Positions 1-10,728 of a stretch of DNA of 64,000 bases are shown in pieces. Position 1 is the first letter of the stretch, and every line of letters starts with the position of its first letter. Under the pieces are notes generated by a model. That model did no database searches and was not told the origin of the DNA. It saw only the letters and a program-made list of their open reading frames with translations. A program made the position numbers and the translations under genes. Source of the stretch: Proales similis (taxonomy: Eukaryota; Rotifera; Eurotatoria; Ploima; Proalidae); assembly GCA_019059635.1 (NCBI GenBank), contig JAGVRJ010000013.1, forward strand, positions 744,001 to 808,000, written 5' to 3'.

Positions 1-517
1 GACAATTTGGTAAGAGAACGGCCTCTGTCAGAGCGGACGGCTCAGATCATCTTGTCTCACGTGGTTCTTTCAAATTAAAGCTCACTATTGACTGGAGGAA
101 CTTGATGAACGTCAAACTTGTCAACCGATCACACGCTTAGGATAATTAGGCGACATCTGGTTCAGCAGCAATTTCTTCGATTTCACCCATTTTTTGTTTC
201 AAGGCCATTTATTCATCTTTTTTTTTTATTTTATCGCCTCCCCTTCTCATCGCTATTTATATTCTTGTGTTGATTTGGCTGTTTGAGCGAGCGCCAACGA
301 GTGCATTATTTGCCCGCCTGTTGACATTGAAGGTGAATTTTAGTGAAAAAATAAAAACTACTCAAAACTATCTCGAACCCAAAAAGCGAATACAAAACAG
401 GGTTTATATACAAATCAGAAAATCGAGTCTGAGCCTTGTCTAGAGATCGCAGCCAGAGATGAATAGAGATTTGGATTCAAAGCTTAGAACGAAGGGTAGC
501 CAAACAGAGTCGACAGT
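1..517. other. intergenic / 3' flank of SUPT3H
   Basis: I see no coding region here. A T-rich run near 220-235 reads as AATAAA-type sequence on the minus strand and could serve polyadenylation of the minus-strand SUPT3H gene that ends at 518. Confidence 0.4.
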
Positions 518-1676
518 TTAGACGAGCGATGCGGCCTTCTTACGACCCAGGGCCTGCTTGCGTTTGGATTGAATTTTGCGCGTTGCCTCGAATATGTCGC
601 TGGCTTGAAGAGGAACTCCGCTGATTTGACTGTGTTGCTGGCGGATGTCGTGCGCCTCGACACTCGCTTCGACCAGCTCGAGCAAGAACTCTCTGGTCAA
701 AAACCCGAGCAATTGATCGCATGCTGGGCCAAGTGGCTTGGTCTGAGCTCCGAGCTCGGCCTTCAGTCGCGAGTATTTTGATCTTGCTGTCAAATGAATT
801 GGCAATTGAACAATTTAAGGGACGAATGGCTCTTTTGCCACCAACCTAGGCTTTTGAAAGCGGTGTGACGAAGATTGGCCAATTCAATGTACTGCTCATT
901 GCTGAGCTTTTTGTGCTCTTTCTCGAGTCTCTAGGTGCAGAATTGAACTAAATTGGACCAAAATTGAACCTTTGCAGAGTAAATGACTAATCTAACCGCC
1001 AAATGCTTGATCTTGGCGAGATCCAGCGGCGCTTGCTTTGTCACTTGTTCGGCCAGAAACTCGCTCGGATCGATTTCTTTGATGGCGTGCATGAACTTTT
1101 GCCTGCACGTGCCCGATTTGGTCTTGTCTTTGACGGCAACTGGCGAATGAGCGAATCAAGTAAAATGGGAAAGTTGCTCTTTACTTGACGAGACATTTGC
1201 TTCGACCAAGTCGGCCTCATCCAACGGATCAGCACTCATCTGAGAGTCAATAGTCTTAACTGATTTATCGAACGTTATGAAATCAAACAGACGCCTCAGT
1301 AAGATCTTGCTTTCGTCATAAATTCAGTGCTCTGGTTCGTTTATCTCGACCGTTTCACACTTACGAAATCGTTTCTGAACACAAATATAAAGTCCACTAG
1401 CTCAATAGTGCTGCTGCCTCTCCTCTCGGCTATTGCATCCAAGCAAAACAACTGAAGCGTTTGAAGCGGCCGGAGACCGGGCTTTTTTGGTATTAAATGG
1501 ACTGTCACACTTACCATTTGTCTGAGATAGCGGAAGAGCATTTCCTGGCTGAGAAAAATCACTTCAGGCAGTGGAGGATGAAGCGTGCCCATCATGCACA
1601 TTCTGCTTTCACAATTAAATCCATAAGCCCCTTGTTCTGAACGATTCAGGCCCTTTCGTCTTACATCAGGTGGCAA
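518..1676 (-). CDS. SUPT3H: SPT3-like SAGA subunit (SUPT3H)
   Basis: This is a histone-fold subunit of the SAGA transcription coactivator, which in known homologues helps load TBP at promoters. My model, in transcript order, is ...-1515, 1451-1365, 1305-1185, 1139-970, 930-846 and 786-518. The N-terminal part has the SPT3/TAF13-type histone fold: CMMGTLHPP in exon 1, then DFIFVFRND and LLRRLFDFI, matching the family pattern of FLMRKD followed by LRRLLKYM. The middle holds EQYIELANLR, like the conserved SPT3 'QY..F...R' segment. The C-terminal second histone-fold half includes DQLLGFLTREFLLELVE and PLQASDIFEATRKIQ. The true start is unresolved: the upstream limit 1676 is only the limit of the open frame, and a short upstream exon is likely. 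The exon 4 donor (GTTCAA) is weak. INTS8 lies upstream on the same strand. Confidence 0.75.
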
Positions 1677-1922
1677 ATGTCCAAATTAACTCCTCGGCTG
1701 CTTTCATTCGATTCCATTTGCTTCTGTTCCTAAGCTTGAGCTCCCATCCAAATTCGCTTTCGATCTCTCTTTTCAAAGAATTGCGTAGACGACACGCGGA
1801 CACAAAACTTTCTTTGCTTAAAGCGTGCCTGTTTCTTTATTCGACATTTTTGTGTGTGTCGATTAAGTTCGATTAAATTTTTTTTGTTGAAGAATTTCGC
1901 CGGAGAAGAGGCAGAGCTGGCC

Positions 1923-4900
1923 CTAGTGAGCGAAATAGTAAGAGGCGAGCTCGGCGATTAGATTTGCTTGTTTGAAAAAAATTGGATGCGAGGCGCTCTC
2001 GTCGGCGCTCAACGTCGAAGCAGCGTTGAAATTAGAGCAAAGTTTAAAGCAAATGCTGGCCTTGTCATCAAACGCGCGTGAATAGTTCAAATGGGACAGG
2101 TATTCGAGCAGAGCCATGTCCCAGATTGAACTGTAGAGCTCGTCCATTTGATCGGCTGTGGGCGTGGTGAAGCTGCTCTCTTGAAGCAGTCTGAATGCTG
2201 TCGAATAGTCGTTGTTGGGCACAAATTGGCTGAGCAGGGCAGCCTGCGTGTGCTTGCCCAACTGGCCGCACAGTTTTATCATCGACCGGTAGACTTTCTC
2301 ATCGACCGGCTTGCCAAGGTCACTTTTCATCGGCCTCAGCCGCTGCATTTGAGACAGGCCTTCGCTCTCAGCAAGCAAAAGTCTCGTGTACAGGACCAGA
2401 GCTTCGGAGTAGAACGATCTGGAAGCCATTAAATCTGCTCGTGTCCTCAGCTGGTCGACTCGATTGCTACTCTTTACTATGAAATGAATAAAGTCGTTCA
2501 GGACTGTTATATTGATGGCCGAAGAGCCGGCCAGCGACGATGGCCAAACAGATTTGTGCTCGCTCCATATTTCGTGATTTGCGCTCGACTCGGCCAAATT
2601 GTAAATCGAGGACATTAGCGAGGTGATCACTGGCTCGGCAAGCGCATTCTTCACGCCGCCCAGCAGCTCCTTAATCAGACGCCGTTTCACATACAACAGC
2701 TCGTTTTGGCTGCTCATTGCCGCGGCGACTTTTTTGCCGGCGATCGGCACGCTGCTCTTGGACGCATCGCTCATCAATTCGGCTACGCTCTCCCACAACT
2801 CGCGGCCAGCCTTGCGCATCGCCGCCTTGTCGCCTTTTTCGATCTCCACGCACAATTTGCTCAACTGTTTGCTCACCTGTTAATTTTGCGATCCTAATCG
2901 AATGCAGTTCTTTAAAAGACAAACTTGAAATCGTAGCTACCAAGAACAATACAAGAGACGGCGAGTTGATGGTTATGACCGCCCTTTTGGGCATGTTACT
3001 GATCATATTGGCTTCGTTCGATTGAAGGTAATTGAACTCGCCCGCCGAGAGCATGAACAACATTGCGAATTTGAACAGCTCGACTGCCGCGTCTTAAATT
3101 GGATGAGACCACTAGTCGGCGGAGGTGCTTGGGCTAAATGGAGAAATTACCTGCTCCGGCCGGTGAGCTGCGCATCGAGTTCAAATAGGAACGGCAGCTT
3201 TTCAGCAGTTGCTCGTTTGTGATGCGTCTCATGTTTGGCGCGCCCGTTGTTTTAGAATGAAGATAGGAGGCGATGTTGACGTAAAGGAACAAGCTATGAA
3301 CCACCTTGGTGTTGGCCGAGCTGAGCTGCTGCTCAAGTGTATCAACGAGGCGTGGCAATGCTTCGATTTTCTCTCTTTTAATTAGCCAAGCATTCGCTAC
3401 CCAGCTGCGGGTCGGTGGGTACTTACCTGCGATTCGAATAGCTGAACTATTTTGGCCGAAGCGATCACGAAAAAGTCTAGATCGTTTGGATTGCTTGACT
3501 TGATCGCAGTGTTGAGCGCGCTGGCGTCAAGCATATTGTCCAGCGGCAGTAGACCCTCAAGTAGCCGCTGCCAACGAGGCCAAAAGAACCGCGCAGGCAG
3601 GCTCGGCTTGGTCTGATTGTAGCGCTCAATGCAATGTTTGAGCACGTCTGGGTCGCATGAGCTCAGCAGACTCAAAGCATAAAAAAGCCGCGTCTGCTCA
3701 ATAGAGAGACTTGGCTCGGCCATTGGCAGATCGTCACTCTTCTCTTCATCTAGTTCTATCGGCTCGCTGGTCGGTTTAAACCTTTTTAAATCCACTCCCA
3801 GTTTGGCCAATACTTTTTCCGAAAACTTTTCATGATTCAATTTGATGAAACAGGCCAAGTTCGATCGTCGCTCTCCTCTCGCTTTATCCAAACACTCAGA
3901 GGTTTGCTGCAAAAAAAATCGAAAACAAGTTTGCAAAAGTAAAACTCTAGTCTGAGAGCCTCACATTTTGAAACAACTCGGAGGAAAAGATCGACTGGTC
4001 TTGAATCGGATGAAAGCTGCCCGCGGCTATTTGGCCCAATAAATTGCTGCTTGCTAATCGTATCCTCAGCTCGCTTGAATCAATCTGTTTGATTAGACGT
4101 GAGCGAAAGCTCGATGAAACCGATCCGTGCACTGTGTCCTCGCACAACCGTCTCACGCAAGTCTGCGAATTTTGTTCTTAGTTGGACTACCAACGGTATT
4201 TTGACACTTATTATTTGCAAACCTCGGAATCAAAATTGACCTCGTCTTCTAAATTTCTCAGCCAGCTTGAAGCGGCTTTATCGTTTGTTGAATCGATGAG
4301 CGATAGCTTTTCAGGATTGAGAATACTCTCGCAGGCAAGCTTGTAGCTGCCCAAATCTTTAGTGTAGTCGCTAAGATGCGGGTCAGACAAGTTCTGTTGC
4401 TTAAATTCATCAAGCTTCTTTCAGAACGGTCCTGCTTTTCGTTTAGATTACTTGAAGCGTCTGCGAGACGAAATTGAAATGCTCCATGGAGCGTGAATAG
4501 TCCTCTTTTTGAAAGTGATACATGGCCAAGTCGTAGCGGATCTTGAGAAGAATGCTTGGTTCATAATTCGTCTGGCCACTGATGATTTAGATTACCATTG
4601 CGAGAGCTGTGTCGCGTGCTACTTTACACAAATCTTTCGCCCTTTGACTGTTGGCGTCGTTCGTCTGCTGGTCAAAACTGTCCGAAGTGGGCTGCTCTAA
4701 ATCTTGATGCAGAAATTGGACGCATTTCTCGAGAAAATCAATCGACTCTTGCACATTGCTGATAATCACGTTCAAAATGCTCATATTGGCCTCCCTCATA
4801 TGTTGGAGGGGATTGAGTGCGCCTGGCCTTGAGACTAAGCGATGAGCGAGCGGCAAGACCAAGACGCAAGTTGAACTTACAAATTGATAGGAATCGATTT

Positions 4901-5468
4901 ATTCGCTGGTTTCTTTGGATAGCGCGAAAAGGTGACCACGCGACTGCACCAGCGATGAAGTAGCTGCAAGGCAAATAGAGACAGAGCGTCTAGTTTAGTG
5001 AGGTCCAAATGCGAATGAGGCAGAGTAGAGTCAGCCTCTGGCATGCAGAATTTCAGAAGGATGTGAAGCAGGTCGCTCATGACCGCAATCGGTATCTCTC
5101 GTTCCAAAAGTAAAAGGTCCCAGCCAAGCATTGATCCGCATTTGATGGCCAATGTTCGCAGGCACTTTATTCTCTTTAGCTTTAAATCGTCGCACGCCAA
5201 ATCGACCGCTCCAGCCTCTTCCTTGGCCGGAAGCGTGCACAGCTGTTCGGTCATGTTCGCATGGTAGAGAAATTGAATTATCAACGAGCATCCGACGACT
5301 CCTGAAAAATGAAAGAATTGAAGCAAATCTGGCCATCATAACAATTTTGATGCTGAGTGAATACCAACCAGGTTCGGGTGTCTCTGCCAAGTGAGTCTTG
5401 AGAAGATCAGAGTCAAGCAGAAACTCGAACCAATCGCGGTTTACGCTGCCTGTTGTCGGAACGCTCAT
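1923..5468 (-). CDS. INTS8: Integrator complex subunit 8
   Basis: INTS8 is a scaffold subunit of the nuclear Integrator complex, which terminates paused RNA polymerase II transcription. In known homologues an N-terminal WFEF motif helps recruit PP2A, and here the protein has DWFEFLLDSD at residues 12-21. Ten exons fit: 5468-5369, 5301-4881, 4827-4596, 4541-4452, 4417-4223, 4162-3965, 3906-3427, 3370-3151, 3092-2941 and 2876-1923. They sum to 3042 nt (1013 residues; human is 995). Other matching blocks are WDLLLLEREIP, HLDLTKLDALSLFALQLLHRW, IRYDLAMYHFQ and, near the C-terminus, YRSMIKLCGQLGKHTQAALL and DYSTAFRLLQE, all at family-consistent spacing. The helical-repeat architecture is as expected. 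The exon 5 donor is GTTTGC, an unusual GT site. The gene sits between SUPT3H and SNRK on the same strand. Confidence 0.93.
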
Positions 5469-5764
5469 TCCTCAGCGGCTGTTTGTTGCTCAGTGCTTAT
5501 TCAGACTTTTGCCGAGCCATGCAAACCGTGTGAGAGAATCATTCTTTGGTTTAAGAGGAACCAAAATAAAATTCACAATTTTTGCTCAAGACTTAAAATC
5601 CACTTTTTACTGCTGCATTTTTGAACCCATTCGAATTCGTTTTAGTCAATTTTAATTTATTGAGTGTCTTTTAGGTGATGGCGCGTGCATCAATTTCAAA
5701 GAGAAAATTTTTTACAGAGTTCACAGTAAAAACGGAGTGTTTTAAAACAAAGCATTGTCAAGTT

Positions 5765-8050
5765 TTACATGAGAAGGCAACATTTGACGCATGGAGCGCC
5801 TCGTCTCCTCTGCTCAAGTTTGGTTTCGGACGCTTCGGGCTTTGATGAAGAGTTGGCGCGGTCGGTCGCAATCAACTGACGTCCTTCCAGCTGAGTTGAG
5901 CCGCTTTCGATACTTGTGCTTTGATTTTGTTTGTCTGCTGCCTGCCTCCTCAGCGATCTGGTTGCTTGCACCGAAAGTTCACCGGCTTTTTTCGGTCCGC
6001 TTGGCCCAAGTTCGCTTGAGTTCTGTTTGCTGGCTCTGGTCGTTTCGTCTTCGATCGAAGTGTTCTTGGATACAACGGCCGAAGAGCGCACCGATAGCGA
6101 AGGATTGGCCAAGTCAAGTGCCTGATTGAGAGTTTGACTTGAGCTGGCCAAAATTTTCGTAATCGGCCGCTCATCGCCGCGTCTGAAAACGGTCGACTCG
6201 CGCGGCGTTGGCGCAGCGCTCGGCTCGCCTCCGATCGAGCGCGTGTGGAGACGACCCTGCTTGCCAAGTTGGCTGCTTAAGCTCATTTGCGAAACGTTAC
6301 TTAACCGGTGCTCGATCGATAGGCCCTTAGAGCCGTCTTGGCTCTCAATAGACCAGGACTGTTTGTAGGGTGGAGTTATAAGCACGTTGTTGCCGTCTAC
6401 GAGTGACTTGGTTCTGCCGATGTGCCGCTGCTGCCGGCTAGCCTCGTCGGTCGCCCTTTTTTCACTGCAATTGCGTGATCTAGACGAAGCAGAACGATTC
6501 AACTCCGCTCGGTCGAGAAGATCGACCGCCGCTCTTCTCAGCTCAACATCACTGTAATCTGAACGACGCGACAAGCGCTCCCATTCTCCAGTCCGGGCGC
6601 TCTTCAGATCGTCATCTGACCGGTCGCTTATAATTCGTACGCCCTCGCTCTCCTCGAGTATCGTTAAAGCTGCTAGATTGTTGTCAATGGCTCGCGAAGG
6701 CCGTCTGCTCTCTTGTTTATTTTCTGTCTCGTCGTCTTGCTGCTGTTCTTCTTCTTCTTCTTCGTCTTCCAAGATGTTTGTTAGGGGAACAGCGAAAGCG
6801 GTCGCTTCCTCCATCTCGTGCTGCTCGTCGCCACTTTCCTCTTCGGCCTCGTTTTGGCGAACGAGTGCGCTTCTTTTGAGCTTCAAGTTCTTTCTGGCGC
6901 CACCGACCGTTCGATGCAAGGGCTCTGCGGTGAGCGGCTCTTCTAGCGAGCTGCGTCTTTTACGGCCAATTCGTACTCGCATTCGCTCGCCAAGCAGAAA
7001 GTAAGTGGCTGTGATGTAATTGTACTCCTCGTTTAGCAAGCTCTGATCAATCTGATCTTTGGATGCGACCTGAGCGGTGAGCATTCGACTGACGATCTGC
7101 TCGTGGCGATTTTCAAGGCGACACTGGTCTTCGTCGTCGCTGAGCTCAACTCGAAATTGCGAAAAATTGAGCCACTCGTGACTTACAAGGCTGTTGAGAC
7201 TCAGACGCTTCTCCGGGTCTCTAACGAGTATTCGACTTATGAGATCGGCGCATTCGGCTGACAGATTGGCCGGCAGAGTGTATTTACAGTCCAGAATCAT
7301 GGTGAGCGTTTCACTGTCATTTGCTTCCTGAAAAGGCGCTCGACCAGACACGAGCATGTAGAGTATGACGCCAAGACTCCACACGTCAACCGCAGGTGCG
7401 AGATAGGCATCGCCCAGCAGTATCTCCGGCGCTGAGTAGGCCAGACTGCCGCAGCTGGTAAGCAGCTTACGCTCTGGCTCGTAAACGTTGCTGAAGCCAA
7501 AGTCGGTTAGCTTGACCCGATCCGAATGAGCGAAGAACACAATGTTCTCGGGTTTTAGGTCGCGGTGGACCACATGCATTTCGTGGCAGTGCTTTACTGC
7601 GGCCACGATCTGCGAAAAGTACAAACGGGCCTTTGACTCGCTCAGGCCCATCGGAGCATGTTTCATGATAAAGTCGTACATGTCGCCGCCGTCGGCGAAC
7701 TCAAGCACCAAGTAGAGCTTGTCTGATGTGTCTATGACCTCGTAGAGCTTGACGACGTGCGCGTGTTGGACGCGCTTCATGCACGAGACTTCTTGAAAGA
7801 GATGCTCGCGCGACACATTGTCCAGCTTGGTCTTGTCGATTATCTTTATCGCCACACTCTGATCCGAAAGTAAGTGACGAGCGGCCTTGACTGTGGCGAA
7901 ATGCCCTTGGCCGATGGTTCCCTCAAGTTCGTACTTGCCGGCGAGAGCATTGCCGCCGACAGAGTGTGCACCTGAACGAAGTCGACGCTGTCCCGCAGAT
8001 TTGAGCCCTCCTGACTCTGCTATGCCGCTTGTGGCTGCCTCGCTCAGCAT
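5765..8050 (-). CDS. SNRK: SNF-related serine/threonine kinase SNRK
   Basis: This is a single-exon, 761-residue AMPK-related kinase (human SNRK is 765). The catalytic domain covers about residues 40-295. It shows the glycine loop GQGHFATVK, the catalytic lysine in [16 protein letters not shown], the LTDFGFSN magnesium loop, and the activation segment [14 protein letters not shown] with the threonine that LKB1 phosphorylates in homologues. A UBA-like segment follows ([12 protein letters not shown] onward). The C-terminal half is long, low in complexity and rich in Glu, Ser and Arg, including an acidic run near residue 430. The last residues are CVKCCLLM, so the protein ends in a CaaX-like box (C-L-L-M), which predicts prenylation; I do not recall this for SNRK. 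ATG at 8050 gives family-like length. INTS8 lies downstream and the GNAT gene upstream, all on the minus strand. Confidence 0.93.
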   Translation of the reverse strand: MLSEAATSGIAESGGLKSAGQRRLRSGAHSVGGNALAGKYELEGTIGQGHFATVKAARHLLSDQSVAIKIIDKTKLDNVSREHLFQEVSCMKRVQHAHVVKLYEVIDTSDKLYLVLEFADGGDMYDFIMKHAPMGLSESKARLYFSQIVAAVKHCHEMHVVHRDLKPENIVFFAHSDRVKLTDFGFSNVYEPERKLLTSCGSLAYSAPEILLGDAYLAPAVDVWSLGVILYMLVSGRAPFQEANDSETLTMILDCKYTLPANLSAECADLISRILVRDPEKRLSLNSLVSHEWLNFSQFRVELSDDEDQCRLENRHEQIVSRMLTAQVASKDQIDQSLLNEEYNYITATYFLLGERMRVRIGRKRRSSLEEPLTAEPLHRTVGGARKNLKLKRSALVRQNEAEEESGDEQHEMEEATAFAVPLTNILEDEEEEEEQQQDDETENKQESRRPSRAIDNNLAALTILEESEGVRIISDRSDDDLKSARTGEWERLSRRSDYSDVELRRAAVDLLDRAELNRSASSRSRNCSEKRATDEASRQQRHIGRTKSLVDGNNVLITPPYKQSWSIESQDGSKGLSIEHRLSNVSQMSLSSQLGKQGRLHTRSIGGEPSAAPTPRESTVFRRGDERPITKILASSSQTLNQALDLANPSLSVRSSAVVSKNTSIEDETTRASKQNSSELGPSGPKKAGELSVQATRSLRRQAADKQNQSTSIESGSTQLEGRQLIATDRANSSSKPEASETKLEQRRRGAPCVKCCLLM

Positions 8051-8355
8051 AGTTTACCTGATGAAACGATTCATAATAAAAAACTAGGCGACGATCGAGT
8101 GCTCCACCAGCCGGACGTAAACGCTCTTTCAAATTTTCCTGGCAAGCTGCTCTAAACGAGAACAATTTGAGTTCAAAGCACAAAAATTAAAAATCTGAAC
8201 AGGTTAGGTCGGGATTTCACGCCCGATTGAGTAATTAGAATTCAACTGCGTGTTCGACTGCGCACTCGAGAGGCAGAATTGAGGCAAAAAGCGTTTTACT
8301 TCGAGTCAAGAGCAAGATCGGACGGATGAACGCTAGAGAGAGAGCGAGGCGCTTT
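8051..8355. other. intergenic between SNRK and GNAT gene
   Basis: This short spacer between two minus-strand genes must hold the SNRK promoter/5' leader and the 3' end of the upstream GNAT gene. I see no convincing motif. Confidence 0.5.
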
Positions 8356-9630
8356 CTACGACTCATTATGTGTGTGGCTATCGAGACGTAGCTGCAGCAA
8401 ACGTAGCTGACTGGTGAGCAAACTCTTTTCCAGCTCAAGCTCGTCGATACGGCCGTGCGCCAGCACCAAGCGAGATTTGAGTTCGATTATCTCTTGCTTG
8501 AGCTTTGTAAACAGCTGCGCTTGCGTCTGATACGAGCTGAACGCATGTTTCTGCCAGTTCTTGTACTCGCGCTCAATCTCATTCAGGGCCATCAATTCGT
8601 TCGGCTGTGAACTGGCTCCCGTCAAAACGACGCATTCTTCTTTCTCTTGATTTATGACCTTGATCGATTCTAGTGGCAATCGGCCCAGCTTGAAAGGAGT
8701 GTAGGCAGCCACGCAGCACATGCGAGTAGAGTTGGTCCATGTATCGCCGATTTGAGCATATTTGCTGTTGAGCAGTGGGTCGTCGATGAATTCAAATCGC
8801 TCATAGAACTCAACCGCGTCCAAGTCAGCCGACGTGACTATGGCCTCGTGCTTGCCCATTATCTGCGGGTCTTTGATGAGCTGCATGAGAGATCGGGCGA
8901 TGCCTTTGCCACGAAAGCGCTTTCTCACACACAAAAGCTCCAAGTCGAGTATCCATTCGCCCATCTCGCTAGAAGCGAACGTCAACACTCGCTGCAGTGT
9001 GGCACAAGCGATTAAATGCGTTGCCAGCCAGGGTCGACGCTTTTTCGCCGAGCGAAGGAAGGATGCGATGCCAACACTGAAATCTTCTTCCTCTTCCTCG
9101 TCGTCATCGCTGCTGCTGCTGCTCTCCTCCTCGCTGTAAAGCTGTCCGAACACGCTCTTCTCCTCGTGTTCTTCTTCGATCGCTTCCAGGCAATCGTCAG
9201 ACTCGTATTCGCTGTTTACTACGTCTTCATCTCCCTCTTTTGGTTTCTCGCCAGCCCTCGATTCGTCCAGAACGAGTAGAGTGAGCGATTTGTGGTCGCA
9301 GATGCAGTCGTAGATCGAAGAGGCGCCGATCTCGGGCAGTGCCCGGTCATACAGGCCGGCAATGCAGTGCGCGAGGTCGCGAGCACGTTTGAGACGAAAC
9401 TGGCGTCGGCAAAAGTTGCGAAGCCGGCGGTTGGATCGATCCACCAAAGAGTTGAGTCGTACGCCGAATAGATGAGCGTTGAGATCGGCTATTTTTACGC
9501 AGCCAAAGTCTATGGCTTGGTAGCTGAACACGTTTCGGTTGGTTGTATGCAAAGGGGAAGACGACTGTGGGTCCGAATGGCTGGGCTCGTCTTGGGCCAC
9601 ATTTTCGGAGGCACTCTGCATTCGCTGCAT
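8356..9630 (-). CDS. GNAT N-acetyltransferase-like protein with C-terminal coiled coil
   Basis: This is a single-exon protein of 424 residues. The N-terminal 150 residues are unfamiliar. An acidic/serine tract follows (EEESSSSSDDDEEEEEDF, about residues 165-185). Next comes a GNAT-like fold: a beta-strand and turn ending in LDLELLCVRKRFRGKGIARSLM, where R-x-x-G-K-G-I-A is the acetyl-CoA pyrophosphate-binding motif A (Q/RxxGxG/A), then a beta5-alpha4 segment with SADLDAVEFYERFEF. The last 80 residues form a heptad-rich coiled coil (TKLKQEIIELKSRLVLAHG and onward). Acetyl-CoA binding and acyl transfer are inferred from motif A. The substrate is unknown and I cannot name an orthologue. ATG at 9630 is the first in-frame start after an upstream AT-rich stretch. 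Confidence 0.75.
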   Translation of the reverse strand: MQRMQSASENVAQDEPSHSDPQSSSPLHTTNRNVFSYQAIDFGCVKIADLNAHLFGVRLNSLVDRSNRRLRNFCRRQFRLKRARDLAHCIAGLYDRALPEIGASSIYDCICDHKSLTLLVLDESRAGEKPKEGDEDVVNSEYESDDCLEAIEEEHEEKSVFGQLYSEEESSSSSDDDEEEEEDFSVGIASFLRSAKKRRPWLATHLIACATLQRVLTFASSEMGEWILDLELLCVRKRFRGKGIARSLMQLIKDPQIMGKHEAIVTSADLDAVEFYERFEFIDDPLLNSKYAQIGDTWTNSTRMCCVAAYTPFKLGRLPLESIKVINQEKEECVVLTGASSQPNELMALNEIEREYKNWQKHAFSSYQTQAQLFTKLKQEIIELKSRLVLAHGRIDELELEKSLLTSQLRLLQLRLDSHTHNES

Positions 9631-10728
9631 GCGTTCATTAGAATCGGCTTTCTAGCGCCTCTCTACGCATTCATCCAAGTCGAACGCTCATTATATTCGA
9701 CGAATGCCGGGACCTCTTTTCTATGCATAGCTTTAGAATTATACGTGCGACATCTGTGTTTGTCTTGGGCCTTCATCTACAACAAAAAGAGAAAACGTCG
9801 AATTAGACTATTTTGCTCGGGCTGGATATATTCCGGCGCTTGACGGGCTTGCTTGTTCATGCCACAATCTGAAGAGTATGTCACATGCTCCGAAGCGGCT
9901 CGTCGCACATAACTGCGCTTCCGCTTCACAGTGTGCCTCAGCGCGGAATAATAGACCATGCTCTGCTTAATTATTCCAATGATGAAATCGATTTTATCCA
10001 AGTCAATCACCTGCTTGTCTGAGCACACACAGACTCACTGCCTCAAATCGTTTCACATTCAATCCTCTGTTCGGATGAGGCGCGCCAGAGAGGCGGCCAA
10101 GCCAGCATAGAGAATAAGCGTTTTATATGCAACTAAATACGCCCAGCGATCCATTCACCGAATGCGATAAGGAATTCAGAGAGAATCGCTCCTGTCGAGC
10201 TGCTGTTCGTGCTTGATCTTAATTTATCCTTATCGATCCCGACAACCCACACACACACGCGCAATTGAACGAGCTGGAAGTTGACTGGAGCGCGTTCATC
10301 CCATCGAAAGTGTTTCAGTCGATAGCTCACTCTCTCTCTCTCTGATCTAAATTGAGTCTGGCGACGAGGCGGCGGATGCCAACACAAAAGGAAAGAAGAA
10401 ACCACTTATCCTTGAGGAACGCTCATTATTTGCTCTAGTGCTCTGCTCCCCCTTCCTCCATTTCTCGTCCCGACCAACTTGAAGTTCGAGTCCGCTTCTG
10501 CATACTAAATGCATTTAAATGAGAATTTAAGCCCTATTCAGCTGCCGGTCTGATATTTTTTCTTTTCTTTTTAGGAGGCCTTATTCACTCGAATCTGAAC
10601 TAGTTTGGTGCATGGATTTCGTTTTGATTTGGAAATCAGATGGCTGGCTGGCTTAGTGTTGGTGGTTTATTTCCTTGTTGCCCAAATTGTAGGACGCTAA
10701 CAAATGAGATCAACTGATTGTTGAAGTG
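9631..10728. other. intergenic, 1.1 kb
   Basis: No convincing gene is visible here. The minus-strand open frames at 9777-10028 and 10133-10405 lack family features or a coherent splice model. The stretch includes an ACACACAC run near 10250 and a CT run near 10330. It should contain the promoter of the GNAT gene and the 3' flank of ALG9. Confidence 0.5.

Noticed and set aside
2706-3025. Long plus-strand frames antisense to INTS8
   Set aside because: Shadows of the conserved minus-strand exons.
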